Below are positions 58,264 through 64,000 of a DNA stretch of 64,000 nt, one piece after another. A program made the position numbers and the translations under genes. Position 1 is the stretch's first letter; the number at the start of each line of letters is the position of its first letter. Source of the stretch: Margaritispora aquatica. Its lineage: Eukaryota; Ascomycota; Leotiomycetes; Helotiales; Discinellaceae. Under the pieces are notes generated by a model that did not search any database, was not told the DNA's origin, and saw only the letters and a list, made by a program, of their open reading frames with translations. The stretch spans positions 620,001-684,000 of the forward strand of contig VJWN01000009.1 of NCBI GenBank assembly GCA_007644065.1. The letters are read 5' to 3'.

Positions 58264-58881
58264 TCAGAAATCAAGCAGCAGCTGCGGTGTAACTTTCTCC
58301 AAATCCTCCACCTCGAGCACCTCACCCCCTTCCTTCCCATATGCAACCCTAGCAACTGCCTCCCTCACAAAAGTCTCCATGTACTTACCCACTGCTCGAT
58401 TTGCATCTTTCGACATTCGGGTATTGTCCTCCTTGTAAAATTGATGCAAAAGCACGTTCAACAAGTCCAGTGGGATAGCAGTCCTCTCTTCTGGGGCCGG
58501 CGACTCGTCCGCCAAAGCATCAAGAGGTCTGGATCTCGACGTAGCAGCAGATGTCCGACGCCTGGGTGCTGGCAGCGCACTATCATCGTCTGATATTGCG
58601 ACTTCTTCCTCAGCGCTGTCTTCTTCCTCCTGTCGCTCATCCTGGGAGTCGGGACTTAGGCTCGGTAGACCTGCGAAGCTTAACCTGCTTGCCGCTGATA
58701 TCCTGGGTTTATCTTTGTCTTTCCCTGCCTTGCCGTTCTTGCTACTTGCTTTAGTCTTCGTTATGCCGTTGGATTTGGGCGTAGTGCTTTTCCTTGCAGA
58801 TGTTGAAGTAGTCGATTTGGGCTTGGGCTTTGCTTTGGGTGCTGCGCTGGGGCGAGGAGGTTTGAAAGGTTTTGGTGGCAT
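58264..58881 (-). CDS. CENP-X / MHF2 histone-fold protein
   Basis: Small histone-fold subunit that pairs with CENP-S/MHF1 at kinetochores and with FANCM-type helicases at stalled forks. A single-exon frame of 205 aa. The conserved domain is C-terminal (~136-205): IPLDLLNVLLHQFYKEDNTR, then KDANRAVGKYMETFVREAVA, ending LEVEDLEKVTPQLLLDF, which are the helices of a CENP-X fold. The preceding ~135 residues are Pro/Lys/Ser/Ala-rich with an acidic patch and are disordered-looking; animal CENP-X is only about 80 aa. Nuclear. The start is the only upstream ATG in frame (MPPKPFKPPRPS). Confidence 0.85.
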   Translation of the reverse strand: MPPKPFKPPRPSAAPKAKPKPKSTTSTSARKSTTPKSNGITKTKASSKNGKAGKDKDKPRISAASRLSFAGLPSLSPDSQDERQEEEDSAEEEVAISDDDSALPAPRRRTSAATSRSRPLDALADESPAPEERTAIPLDLLNVLLHQFYKEDNTRMSKDANRAVGKYMETFVREAVARVAYGKEGGEVLEVEDLEKVTPQLLLDF

Positions 58882-59519
58882 TGTGTGTGATTTTATAGAT
58901 TATGTCTTTGGGCTTTGTAGTCAAGCGATTGTGAAGACTTCTGTGGGGAGGGATATCGTGATTAATGGCTCAATTGAGTGATTGTGAAGTGGAGGGGCAG
59001 TTGTTAGACTTGGTCCTTGGTAGACGCGCTGAATTCTGGGAGACGCGCCGAAATGCAGACATTGGACACGTGACACTGACCTCTCACCTCCTCGTTAATT
59101 TTGAGCACCGTCCTTTATCATAGGCTTTGAAGCGAGAGATATTTTGCTTGGGTTAAGGTATCAGCTCGTACATTCTGTCATGTTGAGGGATATGGTGTTA
59201 GGTTTAGATAATGGCTAGGTACAAGCGAGGTCGAGCGCAGAAAGAATCGTCATGAAACACAAGTAGGTAAGGTCAACATCATTTCTACAGGCCAGACCAC
59301 TATCTACATTACAATAATAACCCATCAATAAAAGAGTAACCTTAACGCCTTGCTAGCCAGCCCAGCCCATTGCCGTTTGACAAAAACGCCATGTGCTGTG
59401 AAGCATGCTTGCTGCCCGCTCCAAATAAAGACAAACCCCTCCAACCATTCCCTATTATATCAAACAGGGAATACAATTGACTGCCATTGCATAAAATATC
59501 TCAACCATTCTCGCCAATC
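58882..59519. other. Spacer between CENP-X and SnaD-like genes
   Basis: 638 bp. The left half is the promoter of the CENP-X gene. No further gene visible. Confidence 0.65.
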
Positions 59520-61184
59520 TTATGCTCGTGCCTGACTTCTACCCCTGACAGCCCCGCTACGGATTGCAGGAGCACTGATGTCTCGTCTAGTACCAGCACC
59601 TTCGACCATCTGCTTTCGTGGCGTCATTGTTCCTTGTGCTATACTTCTAGCTCTCCCTCTTCTCTCTCGAATCTGGGCCAGAGCCTCCTCTCTTGTCATA
59701 GTGGGCTTCAAAGATGGATCCATCAATGATGGAAGTGGTCGAAGGGGAGTGAGATCTGGTTCACCAGCTAGTGGAATGCGAGTGGTTGTGGAAATTGTAT
59801 GAAAAGTCTGAATAACGGTGGATTTTACAGGCTCTCGTATAGGGGCTGGAGCTGGTTCAGCCTCCATTATGGTATCCTCGTCGTCCTCGACCTCGGTGTT
59901 TGACAAGTTCTGAGCAATATCAAAGAGGGAGAGAAGAGATGCATTTGAATCTGATATGAGAGCAGGAGCTGGTGGTTCACAGGAAGGCGTTCGAGCAAAG
60001 GACCGTAATTCTTCTAGAGGCTGTGTTTCCTCAACCACAGTTCCACTGCTCTTTTCAGGTGAGATCCAGGGTTGCTCTTGAGGAAGTGGTGAGACGGTGC
60101 GGAAGACTCCTTCAGACGGGATGAACACTGTGCTCGAGCTTTCAATTTTCATCTTTTTATTCGACAATCTCTCGTCGTCCTCATATGAAGGTGCTGGACG
60201 TGATTTTCGGGATGCACAGCAGTTCAGACGACATTCTGTCTCCAAGAACTCCACACGGTCGTGGGCTCTATCTGCTCTCTGTCGCTCCCATTGAACTCTG
60301 AGACGCAAATCGTCAATCTCCTCCTCGCTTGCAGCAGAGGATCTGATTTGAACCGGGTCTATAGACTTCCGTGCTTTCTTTGGGCTTGCGAATTCGTCGT
60401 TCTCTGGTGCGGCTGGCAATGGAATGCGTCCCTCAGCAGCAATCCTTGCAATTTCCTCATTCTGAGCGATTGTTCTGAGGGCATCTCGTTCTTGCTCTAC
60501 AAGCTTGATTTGCTCTTGCATCTGTGCCAATTCCTCTTGCACGCCAACCAACTGATATCGCGCAGCAAAAGCCTCTTGTTCCCGTTTCAGGCTGCGCTCC
60601 TTCTCCTGCTCAATGTCTACTTGTGCTGCTTTGAGTGAATTTCGGGCAGATTTGAGCTCCTCTTGCAATTTCACGACTGTGGATTGTGATTTGAAATTTT
60701 CCTTTCGTGCTCTCCGAATCTCTTTCTCCCATAGGGTTTGTGTGTGCGCGTGGGTTTCCTTTGCGCGGCCATAGTTCTCCTAGGAAAGAATTAGAAAATG
60801 AGGGCAAAAGCAACAGCTCAGACCTACCATCACACTCTCTAGCCTTTCTCCCACTCGCCGCTCCCTCTCTGCGCCCTCCTCAACCTGTTTCCTTAACGCT
60901 CGTGCATCTTCTCGATACCGGCGCATCTCGCTCTCTGCCTCCTCTCGTCCCAACATCGCACGCTTTAACGCAGCATCATTTGTCTTCCGTTCCAGATGTT
61001 TGCCTTGGAATGCCAGCGAGTTAAAAGCCGCAACCTTGTCGTGGACACTACTCTCTCGCGAATCCCTCTCTCGTCCTGGAGATTCGTCAAACACACTGGT
61101 ACGCTGCTGCTGATTGACGCGTTCTGGAGAGACGGGGAACAGTGGCGTTCCTGGCGAACCTGGGAACTTGAAGGTTGAATCCAT
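59520..61184 (-). CDS. Coiled-coil spindle pole body-associated protein (SnaD-like)
   Basis: Two exons (61184-60828 and 60779-59520, minus) separated by a 48-nt GTAGGT-TAG intron give 538 aa. The N-terminus MDSTFKFPGSPGTPLFPVSP resembles fungal proteins annotated as SnaD, a spindle-pole protein tied to nuclear migration in Aspergillus. That assignment is from memory of the motif and is moderate. Residues ~70-245 are charged heptad-rich sequence (ARALRKQVEEGAERERRVGE; EELAQMQEQIKLVEQERDAL), a long coiled coil. A second short coil lies near EEEIDDLRLRVQWERQRADR. The rest is Ser/Pro/Glu-rich and disordered, ending in an Arg-rich basic tail (TREEALAQIRERRGRARS onward). No membrane segment. Confidence 0.7.
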
Positions 61185-62666
61185 AACAGGTTTATTGTTT
61201 TAATGGGTTTGTTTGTGTTCGTAGTTTCCTGATGCGATGCGTGAACTGAATCGCGAAATGGTTGATTGTGGTGTGATTTGTCCAAGCTTTGTTGTTTACT
61301 CTCGAATCGCTTAGCGCCACAACGGTTGCTATGGAGGAATTTCGAGCCTCGGAATTGATAGTTTGGCGAGCATTTAAATTATTTTCTTTTGAGAAGGACC
61401 AATTCTGCATGAATTGAAGATCAATCTTCAAGACTTTTAGTCTGATTTGAATCTCATCGTTTACTTATGGTTGCATCTCCAATTCAGTGCTACATAAAAT
61501 CTGTCTTGCATCAACATCAACATCAATGCTCCAATCCAACGTCTAACCGCATATATACCGTTGTACCTCGAGCTTCTCCAGCATCTGTACAAAGATGACG
61601 TTCCAAGTCTTGCATTGGGAATTCATCATCCATAATTCGACATTCCTATTATTGTGTATTATGGGATTTGTGGAGTCCTCGGTGATTCGATGCTGCAAGA
61701 CTCAGGAGGTCTGACAAGACTCCAGGATATCTGTATTTGACGGTGAAATTTTTTGGTTGGCATAGCAGTTCAAAATAAACCACGAATCGATCTATTTTGA
61801 GACTAGATCATGTTGTTCATATGTCCACGATATGAAGTGTAGTAGTTACTGTGAACTGAAATATGAACTGAACTACATGTAATAAAAGTAAATGGTAGAC
61901 GTGGCTTATTGTACTTCCTCGACATTAGCATAGCTAGCTACCTTATTCACAATTTTGTCAAACAATTGAAATTCCAATAGAAGACTGTCTCAGGTAAAGA
62001 TGAGGCTCAAAGCTCAAAGACAGGGGCATGGACATGGTCATGAAAGAAAACTTCAAAGCTTGATCTATAACTAGGCTATGGAATTCATAACAGTCATGTT
62101 GTGTTCAATAGTAATGTTCAGATCCATGAACTGCTGAGGAAATGGAAGAAGCAAAAGAGAAAGAGAGCAGTGAGGTACGACCGATGAAAGTATTTATCAT
62201 CCTATAGTATAAGTAGACAAAGAACTAAATAAGACTTCCCTTGAATAAAATAAAGATTATTTCATAAGAAGACTGTTTATTTCTGTTCACAGCAACATTT
62301 TTTATATCACAATTGATCAAGTTTGAGCCGCCTCCCGCCATCAATTTCCCCGAAAATAAAATATCTGGCTGGAACTGGATGCAACTGGCTGCAGCAAGCT
62401 GGAACGGTTGGAGCTCCCTAGAGTCCCTGGATCCACTTCCATCTGAGCTAATCTCTTTTGGCCTCAGGCATCAGCGGAATCTTTCGGGTAATGGATCCAT
62501 CGTTAGCGTCTGCAACTTTTCCTGGCCCAAGCTGCTCCTTTCCACTCTTTTTAAAAACCTCGCAATCCCGTTGAACTTCAAGTCTCGACATAACCATTTC
62601 ATCCTCTTTCTCTTTCTCCATCACATCTCCCCTCAGTCCTTGATCAATAGATCACCAGTCGCAATC
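61185..62666. other. Divergent promoter region of SnaD-like and ADP/ATP carrier genes
   Basis: About 1.5 kb, AT-rich in its middle (61750-62300) with no credible frame. It contains the 5' flanks of two divergently transcribed genes. Confidence 0.65.
62599..62640 (+). promoter_or_regulatory. Pyrimidine-rich leader tract of ADP/ATP carrier
   Basis: A 40-nt C/T-dominated tract just upstream of the start codon, a feature often seen at transcription starts of highly expressed fungal genes. Function inferred from composition only. Confidence 0.35.
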
Positions 62667-64000
62667 ATGACCACCGAGGCACCAAAGAAGCAGTCCGTTA
62701 TGGGCGTGTAAGTTATCCCTTTTCCGCTCCTCCAACATCAATTGGACACCTTTTTACTTGTGATCGCGCATCATCAGCATCAACAAATCCAGATGGGCTC
62801 AGTTGAATCTCAATCAATTCCAATTGGATTTATCCAATGGCATGGAGGTGATTGCCTGCAGCTTTAATTCATCTGCCAGCTTTGTTGACGCCCAATGGTT
62901 CTGCGATCAAAAATATCCCTCAAGCTTCAATCAATCAAGATAACGAAAGCAAAGCTAATAACTACTTAACAGACCTCCTTTCGTTATCGACTTCTTGAGT
63001 ACGTCTTCCTACGATCAAACAGCTTCAAGCCTATCGCCATCAATTCCCATTGTTGGCGATCTGCTGAAATTGCTGAGATGAGCTCTTCACAACGGCTACT
63101 GACTCGCGATAACAGTGGGTGGTGTTTCCGCCGCCGTCTCCAAGACCGCAGCTGCTCCTATCGAGCGTGTCAAGCTCTTGATCCAGAACCAGGTATGTGG
63201 AAGATTTTTTTTGATCTATAAATTGTTCCGGATGTCCGCATTGGGCAGAGATGCTATTCTGCAGCCCTGTCAACACGCGTATTTTGATATGCGTGTAGAC
63301 ATTGGCCATGATATTCGACAACTCGATAAATATATTTCTATAATCCAAACATGTAATAACACTTGCGATTTCAGGATGAGATGTTGAAGACTGGCCGTCT
63401 TGACCGAAAGTACGATGGTATCGTTGAGTGCTTCAAGAGAACCACTGCCGACGAGGGTGTCGCTTCCCTGTGGAGAGGAAACACCGCCAACGTTATCCGT
63501 TATTTCCCAACACAAGCCTTGAACTTCGCTTTCCGTGATACATACAAGTCTATGTTCGCATTCAAGAAGGAGCGTGATGGATATGCTAAGTGGATGATGG
63601 GTAACTTGGCTTCCGGTGGAGTAAGTTTCTTCCTCCTCAATCTGCCATGCTCGATCTAACCTTCCACAGGCTGCTGGTGCCACCTCCCTCCTCTTTGTCT
63701 ACTCCCTGGATTACGCACGTACCCGTCTTGCCAACGATAACAAGAACGCAAAGTCTGGTGGTGACCGTCAATTCAACGGCCTGGTAGATGTCTACAAGAA
63801 GACCCTTGCTTCCGATGGTATCGCTGGTCTCTACCGTGGTTTCGGTCCTTCCGTTCTTGGCATAGTCGTTTACCGTGGTCTGTACTTCGGTATGTACGAC
63901 TCGATCAAGCCTGTCCTCCTCGTCGGTCCTCTTGAGGGTAACTTCCTTGCTTCCTTCCTTCTCGGATGGACTGTCACTACTGGTGCTGGTATCGCTTCTT
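62667..64000 (+). CDS. Mitochondrial ADP/ATP carrier (runs off the window)
   Basis: Inner-membrane antiporter exchanging cytosolic ADP for matrix ATP. Exons 62667-62707, 62973-62998, 63116-63192, 63375-63620 and 63670 onward; the 3' end lies beyond the window. The first coding exons are tiny (41 and 26 nt) with a 265-nt intron between them, long for this sequence. Visible hallmarks: [20 protein letters not shown] with the first mitochondrial carrier motif P-x-E-x-x-K, then [20 protein letters not shown], the second-repeat motif [12 protein letters not shown], and [20 protein letters not shown]. The RRRMMM signature of the third repeat is not reached. The N-terminus [20 protein letters not shown] is typical of fungal carriers, with no cleavable presequence. 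Confidence 0.96.

Overview
The window looks like the nuclear genome of a filamentous ascomycete (Pezizomycotina, plausibly a leotiomycete; the class is inference). Evidence: genes split by 45-110 bp GT-AG introns with CTAAC/CTAAT-like branch sites, long gene-poor intergenic DNA full of short tandem repeats, and families typical of such fungi (velvet factor, Egh16-like secreted protein, zinc-cluster regulator, fungal NAT, SnaD-like coiled-coil protein).

Layout: 1-4.3 kb is non-coding DNA packed with micro- and minisatellites. 4.3-6.7 kb (-) is a zinc-cluster transcription factor. 9.4-11.2 kb (+) is the farnesyltransferase beta subunit. A conserved dsRNA-binding-like exon ends at 14.95 kb. 17.1-18.4 kb (+) is GDP-mannose pyrophosphorylase, followed by a broken-looking minus-strand gene (18.5-19.15 kb). 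22.0-24.0 kb (+) is an MFS DHA1 transporter. 24-34.7 kb is gene-poor and holds one probable decayed gene (28.7-30.35 kb). 34.8-36.7 kb (+) is a divergent velvet gene; 38.8-40.1 kb (+) an arylamine N-acetyltransferase; 43.1-46.6 kb (+) a PHD-MYST histone acetyltransferase; 48.8-50.0 kb (+) an Egh16-like secreted protein. 50.2-55.8 kb (-) carries three related genes of a family I do not recognise. Then come an aldo/keto reductase (56.2-57.4, -), the histone-fold protein CENP-X/MHF2 (58.3-58.9, -), a SnaD-like spindle-pole protein (59.5-61.2, -) and the start of the mitochondrial ADP/ATP carrier (62.7 kb to the edge, +).

How they fit: most recognised genes are independent housekeeping functions (prenylation, cell-wall sugar nucleotide supply, chromatin, centromere/spindle pole, mitochondrial nucleotide exchange) beside niche genes (velvet, NAT, MFS, Egh16-like). 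There is no evident biosynthetic cluster. The most novel element is the 50-56 kb tandem family: each protein is built from two copies of a ~70-90 residue module with W/Y/F signature positions, and most introns lie at the same point after the module's terminal Gln, so exon duplication and gene duplication both seem to have occurred. Two genes (GDP-mannose pyrophosphorylase and aldo/keto reductase) need GC-AG introns to restore the family reading frame.

Exon boundaries were deduced by hand from splice signals plus reading frame and family conservation. No alignment or database search was run.
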